In this document: one piece after another, positions 54,380 to 63,298 of the stretch
How positions within the stretch are numbered: position 1 is the first letter of the stretch
Layout of the letters: every line of letters starts with the position of its first letter
Assembly: GCA_028284185.1 (NCBI GenBank)
Contig: JANQSG010000021.1
Coordinates: 124,001 to 188,000, forward strand
Source: Kangiella sp.
Lineage (GTDB): Bacteria; Pseudomonadota; Gammaproteobacteria; Enterobacterales; Kangiellaceae
Length of the DNA stretch: 64,000 nt
Direction: 5' to 3'
The notes under the pieces: model-generated
The model's input: the letters and a program-made list of their open reading frames with translations, nothing else
Databases searched by the model: none
What the model was told of the DNA's origin: nothing
Program-made: the position numbers and the translations under genes

Positions 54380-54411
54380 ATTATCTCAATTCCGAGTAAA
54401 TTAGTCAAGAT
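54380..54411 (-). promoter_or_regulatory. isc operon promoter with type 1 IscR site
   Basis: On the minus strand TTGACT (54408-54403), exact 17-bp spacer, GATAAT (54385-54380). The stretch ATCTTGACTAATTTACTCGG matches the type 1 IscR consensus I recall (TTGACTAnnTTACTCGG), covering the -35 box, as at the enterobacterial iscR promoter. Confidence 0.8.
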
Positions 54412-54431
54412 TTACGCAGTGAAGTTAATAT

Positions 54432-55691
54432 TCAGACAAAATAAAGATTGTCCTGCTTTTTTACATATCCCAGATTAATAAGCCATAGTAACCTGTAGAC
54501 GACTTGAGTTGTTGTTTTCCAATCGACATCAAAGTTACTAACTATAAAGTTATTAATATCTTTTGCATTTTGAGGTGAATTAGCTGTCTTTAGGAAGTCA
54601 ACAATTTCTTCAAATGCTAATATATGGTCACTTATAATCTTATAAAGACGCTCGTTATTTTGATTTGATGAATATTCAACTCCCAACTCTGTTAATGTTA
54701 AGGTGCTTCCAGACTTTTTTACCAACCCCATCAATTTAGGAACATTTATATAGCCTGATATAGTTTTTGCACTTGAAACGCTTTCGAATTCACTTAAAAA
54801 CCAGTTATTTAGTAACTTAACACTAATTCCTTTTGTACCTATGGTATTTAATAAACTGTTAAGAGTCTCTACATAGCTTAAGTCTCCACCTGGCAATGGC
54901 CAAATAGATTTATATTTGTCGTCATGCTTATAGATAGCATCTTCAGAATTAGACTCAAAAAACTCACTTTTCAATGAAATTATTGAAACCTGTTCAATTT
55001 TAATTCCAATTTCATTATCAATTAGTAAATCAACTAGTTTATTTCCATCTATAAGAGATACAGGCATTTTATTAGGAGCTTTTGCTTCTTCTATAGCAGC
55101 TTTAGTAAATGAAGAAGTAGTAATAATTAAGCCCCTTTGGTCTACTTCTGCACTACCTCTCATCTGAGTAACTGTTTTACCTGCAACAGTGTTTTTTTGT
55201 GCATATCGCTTAACTTGAACTGCTGTTTTAACATTTGTAACCCCACCCATTACCAAGTCAGCGATAACATCTACCCCTCCATCACCACTTCTTTTGGTGA
55301 CCGATACATTTTCAAACCCAATTGCACCAAGTAATTCGGCTACTAAGTATTCAAATTGAAAAGGATCCATTTTTCTTAATGAATCTAGTAGTTGTGATCT
55401 CACTTTCTCATTTTGCTGCTTTGCCAGTAAAAGTGGTGAATTCGTATCTGTCGTTTTTTTTAAGGAAAACTCAGCTTTACCAACTTGTATAAAGTCTGAT
55501 TTTTTGCTGTCGCGTATATCAACATAGAGTTGTGCACCCATAGTTGCATCGGGCGTAGCACCTTCACTATCTAATAATTTCTGTTCTAATGCGATTTTAA
55601 CAATTTCACTGGGGGATAATGGTGAATCCGTTTGTGAAAGCACTTCAAATGCAGCGTATTTAAAACTATTTTTTTTATATTTATTTTTCAT
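54432..55691 (-). CDS. Mrr-like restriction endonuclease with N-terminal HARE-HTH-like domain
   Basis: A 419-residue protein. Residues about 8-76 look like a HARE-HTH winged helix (FKYAAFEVLSQTDSPLSPSE; GAQLYVDIRDSKKSDFIQVG). The middle (about 108-225) is an Mrr-type PD-(D/E)XK nuclease: MDPFQFEYLVAELLGAIGF, then RSGDGGVDVIADL and the Q-x-K motif AVQVKRYAQ. The C-terminal 150 residues resemble a winged-helix unit ending GYVKKQDNLYFV. Type IV-like restriction of modified foreign DNA is the likely role. AAGGGATT precedes the ATG. No methylase gene adjoins. It lies directly upstream of the isc promoter; its very AT-rich sequence suggests acquisition by transfer. Confidence 0.85.
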   Translation of the reverse strand: MKNKYKKNSFKYAAFEVLSQTDSPLSPSEIVKIALEQKLLDSEGATPDATMGAQLYVDIRDSKKSDFIQVGKAEFSLKKTTDTNSPLLLAKQQNEKVRSQLLDSLRKMDPFQFEYLVAELLGAIGFENVSVTKRSGDGGVDVIADLVMGGVTNVKTAVQVKRYAQKNTVAGKTVTQMRGSAEVDQRGLIITTSSFTKAAIEEAKAPNKMPVSLIDGNKLVDLLIDNEIGIKIEQVSIISLKSEFFESNSEDAIYKHDDKYKSIWPLPGGDLSYVETLNSLLNTIGTKGISVKLLNNWFLSEFESVSSAKTISGYINVPKLMGLVKKSGSTLTLTELGVEYSSNQNNERLYKIISDHILAFEEIVDFLKTANSPQNAKDINNFIVSNFDVDWKTTTQVVYRLLWLINLGYVKKQDNLYFV

Positions 55692-55830
55692 AAAATAATC
55701 CCTTTGGTTATATTTGTTATAAGATACAGCTTTTTATAAAAAGCTCAACCATTCAATTTAATGTACTAATTAAGACAATACTTTGTTAAAACATTATCTT
55801 AGGTAAAATGATAGGTTTAAACATTTTTAT

Positions 55831-56295
55831 ATGAATCACGAACTCAACTACAAAAGCAACCCACTCAATGGCGTCAGTCTTAAACAACTAGTCACTGAGA
55901 TTGTCGAACACTATGGCTATGAGATATTGCATGCTTATTTGAATCTTAATTGCTTTAAATATAATCCAAGCATCCCTTCTAGCGTCAACTTTCTTAAGAA
56001 GACTGAATGGACCCGAGAAAAAGTGGAAGCGTTTTATTTATACCAGTATAGTAATTTACCCAAAGCTTCTTATGAACAACAGCAAATACCACCAAGAGAT
56101 CGTATCATTCCAGACAACCAAAAACCTGGAAAACCAACTAAATTAACTGTGGAAGAGGCAGAATTTCTTCGAGAACAAAAAGCAGAACAGGCAAGCGCTT
56201 ATAATAAAAATTTAGAAAATAAAGTTACTTCCAAACCCAATAAAACAACGAAGAAGCCAAATAGCCCTTGGGCCAAATACCGACATAATAGATAA
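55831..56295 (+). CDS. VF530-family putative DNA-binding protein
   Basis: The first 75 residues of this 154-residue protein match the VF530 domain: NPLNGVSLKQLVTEIVEHYG, then LNCFKYNPSIPSSVNFLKKT and EWTREKVEAFYLY. The domain is a small helical fold found alone in many proteobacteria. The remaining half is a Pro/Lys/Gln-rich, probably disordered tail ending SPWAKYRHNR, longer than in most members. Divergent from the restriction gene. DNA binding is recalled for the family, not visible here. Confidence 0.82.
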   Translation: MNHELNYKSNPLNGVSLKQLVTEIVEHYGYEILHAYLNLNCFKYNPSIPSSVNFLKKTEWTREKVEAFYLYQYSNLPKASYEQQQIPPRDRIIPDNQKPGKPTKLTVEEAEFLREQKAEQASAYNKNLENKVTSKPNKTTKKPNSPWAKYRHNR

Positions 56296-56306
56296 GCTAT
56301 AAATTT

Positions 56307-57779
56307 TTATATCTTAATTACTCGAATATACTCATCTAAAACTTTTTTCTTTTTTATTGCTTCAATGGCTTTGCCTAATGAATTTAAATTGCTAATACTG
56401 ACAATCATTAGCATAGTACCATCAGGCAGCAGACTGTGAAGAACGTACTCCCCTGCTGGCAAATCCACTTGCTTAAGCCCTGGATAATAATCTGCAAATT
56501 TTTCAAAGTTTTCTAAATGCTCTTCGGTAATTAATATAACTTTTGCATTTATAGCGCCATTAAACTTGCTCATGGCTTCATCATCAAAGAATGGCGTTTG
56601 CAGGTGAAGGCTTCTTACTGTTTGTTGATGTTGGAAGAAAATTTGAAATAGCTTGTTATGCTCTTTAAACTCTTTATCCGCTAAGAATGAAACGTTGGTT
56701 AAGAAATTATCAGGTTCTAAGTAGCCTTCAGGGAAATTTTCAGCATATTGTTGTATATATTTTTCCACAAAATCATTATCTATTGTTTTTCCTTCTTTTA
56801 AATAAGATTCAACAAGGGGATAAATACTTTTTGCTTGTTGGTTGATAAATCGAAAGTGATACCAGTCTCTTTCATCTAACTGACCTTTGGATTCTTTATA
56901 AAACCAACCATTGCCTATTGCAGTAGCTAATGATTCATTAAGTAATTGGTATGCATGGGCTTTATGATATGAGTCATGCTCTAAGAAAGCTTTCTCCATC
57001 TTGTCTTGGAACTCGATGGGTTGATTGGCATAGAGCAAATGTGCTAATTCGTGAAATACTACAGCCAGCACTCCATCAGGATCCTGAATATAAGTGCTAA
57101 TATAGGAAATAATGTTTCCTTGTGGTGTTGCTGTTGTAAATCCACTTTCAGCAGGTATAGGCGCTAAATACACCTTAAAGGGTAAATCAGCTTTCCAATT
57201 AGCATTATAAAAATTAGAGGCCTTAATAAATTTGCTAGCAAAGCCCACTTCCTTAGCTCGTTGATTGAGCTTAACTAAATCTTTTTTGAAACGCTCTTGA
57301 GCAGGCTTCCATACTAGCTCTTGATAAATAGGCTCATAAGCTTTTAATGTCTCAATAACTACCATTAGATCAGCATTCGTTAATAAGCCCATAATGCGCT
57401 GAGCGAAATCATCAATAGTCGTGGCTTGAGAAGATGCCATCACTAGAAGCTGAGTGATTTGTCTTTTATTATGACGGTGTGGCACTTCTTCTGAAAAGGC
57501 ATAATTATAAGATAAATTTACTTGTCTAAAGCGTTCAATTTGATCCTTATATTGTTTATTGTTGTACTCGCTTTGTTCAAAGATTTCAGTCAAACTTCTT
57601 GAAGTCCCGCCAGGGCCTCCAGCAATTCCTTGAACGAAGTTATAAAGCCCATGCATTGGATTTGATACAAACTCTACATCAGGCATTGAGTTTAAAGTAC
57701 TCAGCTCTTTTGTTTTAGCATTGATACTAATAACGGCAGATATAAGAAAAGTAACTACTACTAGCTTAAGCATTTTCAT
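56307..57779 (-). CDS. exported zinc metallopeptidase-like protein (HExxH)
   Basis: A 490-residue protein of unrecognised family. A signal peptide (MKMLKLVVVTFLISAVISINA) is followed by a long helical region, then AVVFHELAHLLYANQP with HELAH, and about 35 residues later LLNESLATAIGNGW, whose Glu in NES fits a third zinc ligand of a gluzincin. No other known domain was noted. Start set at ATG 57779 because AAGGA lies seven bases upstream; an ATG six codons earlier gives a worse signal. Convergent with the VF530 gene. Envelope peptidase is inferred. Confidence 0.75.
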   Translation of the reverse strand: MKMLKLVVVTFLISAVISINAKTKELSTLNSMPDVEFVSNPMHGLYNFVQGIAGGPGGTSRSLTEIFEQSEYNNKQYKDQIERFRQVNLSYNYAFSEEVPHRHNKRQITQLLVMASSQATTIDDFAQRIMGLLTNADLMVVIETLKAYEPIYQELVWKPAQERFKKDLVKLNQRAKEVGFASKFIKASNFYNANWKADLPFKVYLAPIPAESGFTTATPQGNIISYISTYIQDPDGVLAVVFHELAHLLYANQPIEFQDKMEKAFLEHDSYHKAHAYQLLNESLATAIGNGWFYKESKGQLDERDWYHFRFINQQAKSIYPLVESYLKEGKTIDNDFVEKYIQQYAENFPEGYLEPDNFLTNVSFLADKEFKEHNKLFQIFFQHQQTVRSLHLQTPFFDDEAMSKFNGAINAKVILITEEHLENFEKFADYYPGLKQVDLPAGEYVLHSLLPDGTMLMIVSISNLNSLGKAIEAIKKKKVLDEYIRVIKI

Positions 57780-57867
57780 TATTAATTCCTTCTCCATTTC
57801 TTTGAACTAATAATACTAAGTAAATGTGTAAAGAGCCTTATTGAGAATGTAACAAAGAATTTATGGA

Positions 57868-58614
57868 CTACTTAGTTTCATTATTATCTAAATTATTAGT
57901 AAGTACACCTGAACAATCCAATTCAGGGATATCAATATCAGTTGTTTCTATACCCTTTTCTTTAAGCTGTTTTTTTAGTCCTTTAAGCTGATGCTCTAAT
58001 GCATTGGAGTGTTCATACATATTTTGCAAGGCAACCACTAACGGGTCAATTTGATCGGAGGTTACGCCAAAGGCCTGGAAATTATGTTTAGCTTTTGGAT
58101 CAGTTTCTGATGCTTCTCGTGCCGGTATCCCAATTACCGTGGCATCAACAGGAACATCTTTAACTACCACCGCATTACCGCCTACTTTAGCATTGTCATT
58201 TAAGGTAATTGGTCCAAGTATTTTTGCACCAGCACCAATCACTACATTATTTTTTAAAGTTGGATGACGTTTACCTTTTTCTAAACTAGTGCCCCCAAGA
58301 GTTACACCATGGTAAAGCATACAATCATCACCAATTTCAGCGGTTTCACCAATCACTACACCTAAGCCATGATCGATAAAGAAACGACGGCCGATAGTTG
58401 CGCCAGGGTGGATCTCAATACCGGTTAAAAACCGTGATAAAGTCATAATGGCTCGAGCAAGCCATTTCCAATTGTTGCGCCATAGTTTGTTAGCAAAACG
58501 ATGCCACCAGATGGCATGAAGCCCAGGGTAAAGTGTCAAAACTTCAAAGTTGTTTCTCGCCGATGGATCGCGATGGTAAACACTTTTGATATCTTCTTTG
58601 ATTCGTTCAAACAT
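57868..58614 (-). CDS. cysE: serine O-acetyltransferase
   Basis: Makes O-acetylserine for cysteine synthesis. The 248-residue protein has the N-terminal helical part ([35 protein letters not shown]) and a left-handed beta-helix of hexapeptide repeats ([44 protein letters not shown]) with the catalytic His in FIDHG. The C-terminal tail is longer and charged. It is the EpsC/short type rather than the enterobacterial CysE. Position next to isc and trmJ is typical, since cysteine feeds IscS. Confidence 0.96.
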   Translation of the reverse strand: MFERIKEDIKSVYHRDPSARNNFEVLTLYPGLHAIWWHRFANKLWRNNWKWLARAIMTLSRFLTGIEIHPGATIGRRFFIDHGLGVVIGETAEIGDDCMLYHGVTLGGTSLEKGKRHPTLKNNVVIGAGAKILGPITLNDNAKVGGNAVVVKDVPVDATVIGIPAREASETDPKAKHNFQAFGVTSDQIDPLVVALQNMYEHSNALEHQLKGLKKQLKEKGIETTDIDIPELDCSGVLTNNLDNNETK

Positions 58615-58924
58615 TTTATTTATGACCTGTTTTAACCTCTTGGTTTCAGTTCATTATTATGGACTCCTGCTTTCACAGGAGTTTTAACTTTTCGTCATTG
58701 CGAGAAAGTATGACGAAGCAATTTTTTGCTGATAAATCTAGCCCTGAGACTGCCATTCACAGACCTGTGTCGTAGTGCTCACTGCTCTAATAGGCTTCTG
58801 CTCTCACAGGAGCTTCAATCTTTTAATCTTACCAGAATCTTGTCATTCCAGCGAAGGCTGGAATCTTCTACTTTTAGTTGATCCGTATAAGATCCTGAAT
58901 CAAGTTCAGGATGACACACTTAGG
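58615..58924. repeat. repeat-filled cysE-trmJ gap
   Basis: No gene is seen in these 310 bp. They contain ACTCCTGCTTTCACAGGAGT (58663-58682), a CGTCATTGCGAG fragment near 58693, CTCACAGGAG near 58802, and a complete element at 58842-58915 bounded by GTCATTCCAGCGAAGG-CTGGAATC and GATCCTGAATC-AAGTTCAGGATGAC. These are further copies of the dispersed palindromes. Confidence 0.7.
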
Positions 58925-59668
58925 TTAATTCGTTTTGCGCTTTATATACTTTTCTATCGAAGATAAAAATCCTCGCAAAATATTTACTTCACCTTGATTA
59001 AGGTGGCTTTTGGCAAACAACCTTCGTATTCTAGCAGATAATAGTTTGGGATTTTCCGGATCGAAAAACTCCGTATTGACCATGGTCTGCTCTAAGTGCT
59101 GATAAAGACCGTCCACTTGCTCGGATGTTGCAATCAATTCACTATCTTTTAGTTCTAATGGTTCTTCGGCTATTGGATTTTTCTCTAAATGCTTTAAGCG
59201 AAGTTCATAACTGATAATTTGTACCGCTGAGGCTAAATTAAGCGACATATATTCAGGGTTAGCAGGAATATTCACATGGTAATGGCACAGTTGCAGTTCC
59301 TCATTTAAAAGCCCCACACTTTCACGACCGAATAGAATTGCTACCGGGCGCGACTCTGGTTTTCCATCAATAAACTTGGCCATTTCTCTGGGTTCAATCA
59401 ACGGCCATGGCAAGGCACGATTGCGTGAGCTGGTGCCAATGACTAAGCGACAATCTTCTATGGCGTCCTCAACACTATCAACAACAACCGCATTATCCAG
59501 AATATCCAATGCGCCAGAAGAACGCACTAAAGCTTCTTCACAGGGGAAATTTTTAGGACCGACTAACACCAATTGACTCAAACCCATAGTTTTCATGGCA
59601 CGCGCTGCTGCCCCAATATTGCCAGGATGGCTGGTAAAACAAAGAACGATTTTGATTTGATCGAGCAT
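58925..59668 (-). CDS. trmJ: tRNA (cytidine/uridine-2'-O-)-methyltransferase TrmJ
   Basis: A 247-residue SPOUT methyltransferase for ribose methylation at tRNA position 32. KIVLCFTSHPGNIGAAARAMK (motif 1), then SRNRALPWPLIEPREMA, FGRESVGLLNEELQLCHYHV (motif 2) and YMSLNLASAVQIISYELR (motif 3), which together build the knotted SAM site. A helical C-terminal extension follows. Divergent from suhB; the trmJ-cysE-iscR order, with suhB, is common in gammaproteobacteria. Confidence 0.95.
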   Translation of the reverse strand: MLDQIKIVLCFTSHPGNIGAAARAMKTMGLSQLVLVGPKNFPCEEALVRSSGALDILDNAVVVDSVEDAIEDCRLVIGTSSRNRALPWPLIEPREMAKFIDGKPESRPVAILFGRESVGLLNEELQLCHYHVNIPANPEYMSLNLASAVQIISYELRLKHLEKNPIAEEPLELKDSELIATSEQVDGLYQHLEQTMVNTEFFDPENPKLLSARIRRLFAKSHLNQGEVNILRGFLSSIEKYIKRKTN

Positions 59669-60039
59669 TGAGCCAATAATTGATGATTTTCAATAAGTTA
59701 TGATGATCATATCAAACTGTGTTTAAGAACTATAGGAATTCCTTAATTTTCAGCACTTGTAACTAATAACTGGATCCTGCGGTCAGGCTGCAGGATAATG
59801 AGTTTGGGTAGCTTAAATATCATTACAAGCAAAGCGAAGCAGTCTCCTACTGACAAACTATCTTTCGGAGTTGAGACCAACAGGAGCACCCTTAGGTACT
59901 TCGGCTACCGCCTCGCGGTGACAACAACTTTTCATCTTAAAATAAACTTCCATCATCAGCCCAACTTTTGTTAGAATGCGCGCAATTGGCAGCTATTACA
60001 TTAAATAGCGCTCCGTTCTTTGATAATTGGTGATTAACT
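59669..60039. other. trmJ-suhB intergenic region
   Basis: A 371-bp divergent gap without a gene. It holds the palindrome ATCCTGC-GGTCAGGCT-GCAGGAT (59774-59796) and degenerate repeat remnants (AAGCGAAGCAGTCTCC near 59831; CCGCCTCGCGGTGAC near 59909). The suhB promoter presumably includes the TTAGAAT at about 59970; a -35 is not convincing. Confidence 0.5.
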
Positions 60040-60822
60040 ATGAATGCGTACCGTACTATTGCGATCCGCGCGGCTAACCGTGCCGGTGATTATATTGTTA
60101 AAGCGTTTAACGACCGCGATCGAGTCATTGCAAAGATGAAAGATCTGAATGATTTCGTGACCAATGTGGATCAACAAGCGGAATGGTTAATCATTGATAC
60201 CATCAAAGCAAGCTATCCTGAACACTCTGTTTTGGCCGAAGAATCTGGGCTAAAAGAAGGCACTGATAAAAATACCGTCTGGGTTATTGATCCACTTGAT
60301 GGCACTCGAAACTTTATCGATGGTAATCCACATTTCGCTATTTCTATTGCGGTAAAACAAAAGGGCAAAACCGTTGCCGCAGTTATTTTCGACCCAATGC
60401 GTGATGAAATGTTTAGTGCTTCCAACGGTAATGGTGCCCAATTAAACCAATCCCGTATCCGTGTAGCTGATGAAAAAAAACTGGAAAGATCCATTCTTGC
60501 TACTGGCTTTCCGTTCCGTTCTGGCTCCAACGTTGATGAATATTTAAATTATTTTTCGACTTTATTGCCATTGTGTAGCGATATGCGTCGGGCTGGCTCT
60601 GCCGCTTTAGATCTTGCTTATTTGGCCTGTGGCCGCGTCAATGCTTTCTGGGAATTTGGTTTATCCGACTGGGATACCGCTGCTGGCGCTTTAATCGTTA
60701 AAGAAGCTGGTGGTCTGGTTGGTGACATTAAAGGCAATCCTTATACCACCAAGTCCAAAAGCATTATGGCCGCTAATCCTCACATCTTTAAGCAATTCAT
60801 GCAAGCAGTTAAAGACTTGTAA
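60040..60822 (+). CDS. suhB: inositol-1-monophosphatase family protein SuhB
   Basis: A 260-residue Mg2+-dependent phosphatase fold. Metal ligands are in LAEESGLKEG, WVIDPLDGTRNFIDG and LSDWDTAAGALIVKEAGG. In enterobacteria SuhB is also a subunit of the rRNA antitermination complex with NusA, NusB, NusE and NusG; conservation beside trmJ and isc supports an orthologue. Convergent with the histidine kinase gene, with only three bases between stops. Confidence 0.95.
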   Translation: MNAYRTIAIRAANRAGDYIVKAFNDRDRVIAKMKDLNDFVTNVDQQAEWLIIDTIKASYPEHSVLAEESGLKEGTDKNTVWVIDPLDGTRNFIDGNPHFAISIAVKQKGKTVAAVIFDPMRDEMFSASNGNGAQLNQSRIRVADEKKLERSILATGFPFRSGSNVDEYLNYFSTLLPLCSDMRRAGSAALDLAYLACGRVNAFWEFGLSDWDTAAGALIVKEAGGLVGDIKGNPYTTKSKSIMAANPHIFKQFMQAVKDL

Positions 60823-60825
60823 AAC

Positions 60826-62175
60826 CTACTGATTCTTAAAAATTAAATTGATTTGAGCACCGCCTAGTACGGTGCTTTTTTCTATCTCGATTTTGGCTTT
60901 ATAGGCTTCAATAATTTCTTTAACTACTGACATGCCAATACCTTGCCCTTCAACGGTTTCATCCAGACGCTTACCTCGACTTAATACTGCATCTTGAACC
61001 TTTTTCGGAATACCAGGGCCATCATCTTCGATACTAATAATGGTTTTATTATCTTGAGTTTTAGCGGCAACAAAAACCTTACCATTAGCCCATTTGCAGG
61101 CATTGTCCAAAAGATTGCCACAGATTTCATAAAGATCACCCTCACTCAGGCTAATGTATAGGTCTTTTTCGACTTCTGATCGAATGCTGATTCCTTTGTC
61201 CGCATAAACCTTTGTCAGGCCTGCCACCAATTTATTTACCGCAGGCTCAATGGCAATTCGTTGTGCCATCACTTGTGGACCAGATGTTGCTCTTTGCAGT
61301 TGATAACCAACAATTTGATCCATTCTGGTCAGTTGCTCTTTACTGATTCTGGCAAGCTCCTGACTGTTGGTTTCATTTTGTAATGCAGTTTGCATCACCG
61401 CTAGCGGCGTTTTAAGACTATGAGCAAGGTTTGCCAAAGTTTCTTTATAACGCTTGGATTGTTCGCGCTCATTGACAATAAAGCGATTAATATTGTCGGT
61501 CAAGACCTGGACTTCGCTCGGATAAGCACCACCCAGTTTATCCGATAAACCCTTTTTAACTTTGTCCAATTCACTAGCCATTTGACGAATGGGTTTAAAG
61601 GTCCAACCGAGAACTAAAACCAAAATCAGCAATAACGAAATAGCTAAAATAGTAAGCCAGACTAATAATTGATTTCGGTAAGCTTTTACCACCTGATTAA
61701 AGGCTCGCTTGTTCTCTAAAATCACAAAATGATAGAGCGAAATATCACCCTGCTCAGATTCCCATTCGGTAACAAAATGAAACTTAAAATAATCTTCACC
61801 ATTCAAAGTATCGTCATACAGCATTGGGGTTCCAGGCAAGCTTAATGGTAACTTGACTTCTTTATGGTTGGCCGAAATAGAACTCCACACCAGCGTTTCA
61901 GTTTCATCAAATACCAAAGCAGATAAACCGCTGGCGTATTGATTAAAACGCTGATCCAGTTGTGGTTCTTCGGGAATAAATAAGTGATCTTTTTCTAATT
62001 GCTCTGAAACCGATAACAGCCCATAAAAATGTGCCGTCAAACGTTCAAAAGTGGCTTGGCGAATACCAGTTTTGTAAGAATTTAATAACACCACACTCAT
62101 AGCAGCAATAAAAAACACCAGTACTAAACTGGTGTTTAATAAAAGTCGCTTTTGTAAAGAGTATGAGCGGCTCAA
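60826..62175 (-). CDS. sensor histidine kinase, PhoQ-like
   Basis: A 449-residue membrane kinase: TM1 at about 8-30, a periplasmic sensor of about 135 residues (with an acidic patch EQLEKDHLFIPEEPQLDQ), TM2 at about 168-190, HAMP, the phospho-acceptor His in LANLAHSLKTPLAVMQTAL, and the ATPase domain with CGNLLDNACKWA, EDDGPGIP and GQGIGMSVV. The SLKTPLA H-box and layout match the PhoQ group. The signal is not known; acidic patches in PhoQ bind divalent cations and cationic peptides. Follows the regulator by nine bp. Confidence 0.92.
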   Translation of the reverse strand: MSRSYSLQKRLLLNTSLVLVFFIAAMSVVLLNSYKTGIRQATFERLTAHFYGLLSVSEQLEKDHLFIPEEPQLDQRFNQYASGLSALVFDETETLVWSSISANHKEVKLPLSLPGTPMLYDDTLNGEDYFKFHFVTEWESEQGDISLYHFVILENKRAFNQVVKAYRNQLLVWLTILAISLLLILVLVLGWTFKPIRQMASELDKVKKGLSDKLGGAYPSEVQVLTDNINRFIVNEREQSKRYKETLANLAHSLKTPLAVMQTALQNETNSQELARISKEQLTRMDQIVGYQLQRATSGPQVMAQRIAIEPAVNKLVAGLTKVYADKGISIRSEVEKDLYISLSEGDLYEICGNLLDNACKWANGKVFVAAKTQDNKTIISIEDDGPGIPKKVQDAVLSRGKRLDETVEGQGIGMSVVKEIIEAYKAKIEIEKSTVLGGAQINLIFKNQ

Positions 62176-62184
62176 AATTTATCG

Positions 62185-62862
62185 CTAGTCTAAATCAGAA
62201 CGCAAACGATAACCACGGCCACGCAAAGTTTCAATCGGCTTAATATCGCCGTTGGGATCAATTTTCTTGCGCAAACGTCCCACAAAAACTTCTAACACAT
62301 TTGAATCACGATCATAGTCTTGTGCGTAAAGGTGCTCGGTAAGCTCAGTCTTGGAAACCACCTTGTCAGGATTCAACATCAAATATTCTAAAACCATATA
62401 TTCATAGGCAGTTAGATCCATCACCTTGTCACTGACCTTAACTTCCTGTTTTAAGGTATCAAGGCTAATAGGACCTTTGCTGATTTCGGGTTGTGCATAA
62501 CCCGAAGAACGTCGCAACAAGGCATTTATGCGAGCGTATAATTCTTCATTTTGAAATGGCTTAACCAGATAATCATCTGCACCAGCTGCCAAACCATCAA
62601 CTTTATCCTGCCAATGACCGCGAGCAGTTAAGATCAGGATAGGAAAATTAACGTTTTCTTTGCGCAAAGTTTCAATTGCTTCAATACCGGAAATACCTGG
62701 CAGACCCAAATCAAAAATACCTAAGTCGAATTCAAACTCACGAGCCAGATATAAAGCTTCTTCACCATCTGGTGCTTCTTCAACCACATAGTTTTGCTTT
62801 TTCAGGCCTTCAACCAGCTGCTCTCTAAGTAGTTGTTCGTCTTCTACCAATAATAACTTCAT
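62185..62862 (-). CDS. OmpR-family response regulator, PhoP/QseB-like
   Basis: A 225-residue regulator. Receiver domain MKLLLVEDEQLLREQLVEGL with the phosphorylated Asp51 in FDLGIFDLGLPGISG, and switch residues in LILTARG and DYLVKPF; then the winged-helix DNA-binding domain (LTAYEYMVLEYLMLNPDKVV; VEVFVGRLRKKID in the form LEVFVGRLRKKIDPNG; ETLRGRGYRL). Co-operonic with the kinase gene. Confidence 0.94.
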   Translation of the reverse strand: MKLLLVEDEQLLREQLVEGLKKQNYVVEEAPDGEEALYLAREFEFDLGIFDLGLPGISGIEAIETLRKENVNFPILILTARGHWQDKVDGLAAGADDYLVKPFQNEELYARINALLRRSSGYAQPEISKGPISLDTLKQEVKVSDKVMDLTAYEYMVLEYLMLNPDKVVSKTELTEHLYAQDYDRDSNVLEVFVGRLRKKIDPNGDIKPIETLRGRGYRLRSDLD

Positions 62863-62959
62863 TCCAATCTGATCCCCATAAGAAAGCTATTTTCATAAAA
62901 TAGTTCAGCTATTGTTGCCGATGAATTGTTGATGTCTTAACCCTTCTCTTAGCCGCTTT

Positions 62960-63250
62960 TTAACCGTAAACCCGACCATTACAAGCATTAACGCTGATAT
63001 TGCGCACACGGCCGGATTTGGAAATGACTTTTACCCGATACATGGGCGGATTGCCATTGGTTAAAAAAGCTGAAAGTACCTTATCCCTTGAGCGATTAGC
63101 TACCGCACGCATAGCACTGGATTTACTGATCAAACGACACTCAAGACGCGGCTTGTTATCACCGCGTCTTGGCTCTCGCTCCTGAGCGGCTTGCAAATTA
63201 GGCGCCATACCCAGTAAAAATAATGATAGTAAAAATAGTGCTTTTTTCAT
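62960..63250 (-). CDS. small exported PepSY-like protein
   Basis: A 96-residue protein with a signal peptide (MKKALFLLSLFLLGMAPNLQA) and a basic body. SSAMRAVANRSRDKVLSAFL followed by YRVKVISKSGRVRNISVNAC is like the helix-strand plan of PepSY domains, which often accompany OmpR/PhoQ-type systems. It lies just upstream of the response regulator on the same strand, with a 97-bp gap. Role as target or modulator of the two-component system is inferred. Confidence 0.7.
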   Translation of the reverse strand: MKKALFLLSLFLLGMAPNLQAAQEREPRRGDNKPRLECRLISKSSAMRAVANRSRDKVLSAFLTNGNPPMYRVKVISKSGRVRNISVNACNGRVYG

Positions 63251-63298
63251 ACTTTACCTAAATCAATTCCAAAACCAAACTCAACTGGTCATTCGCCA

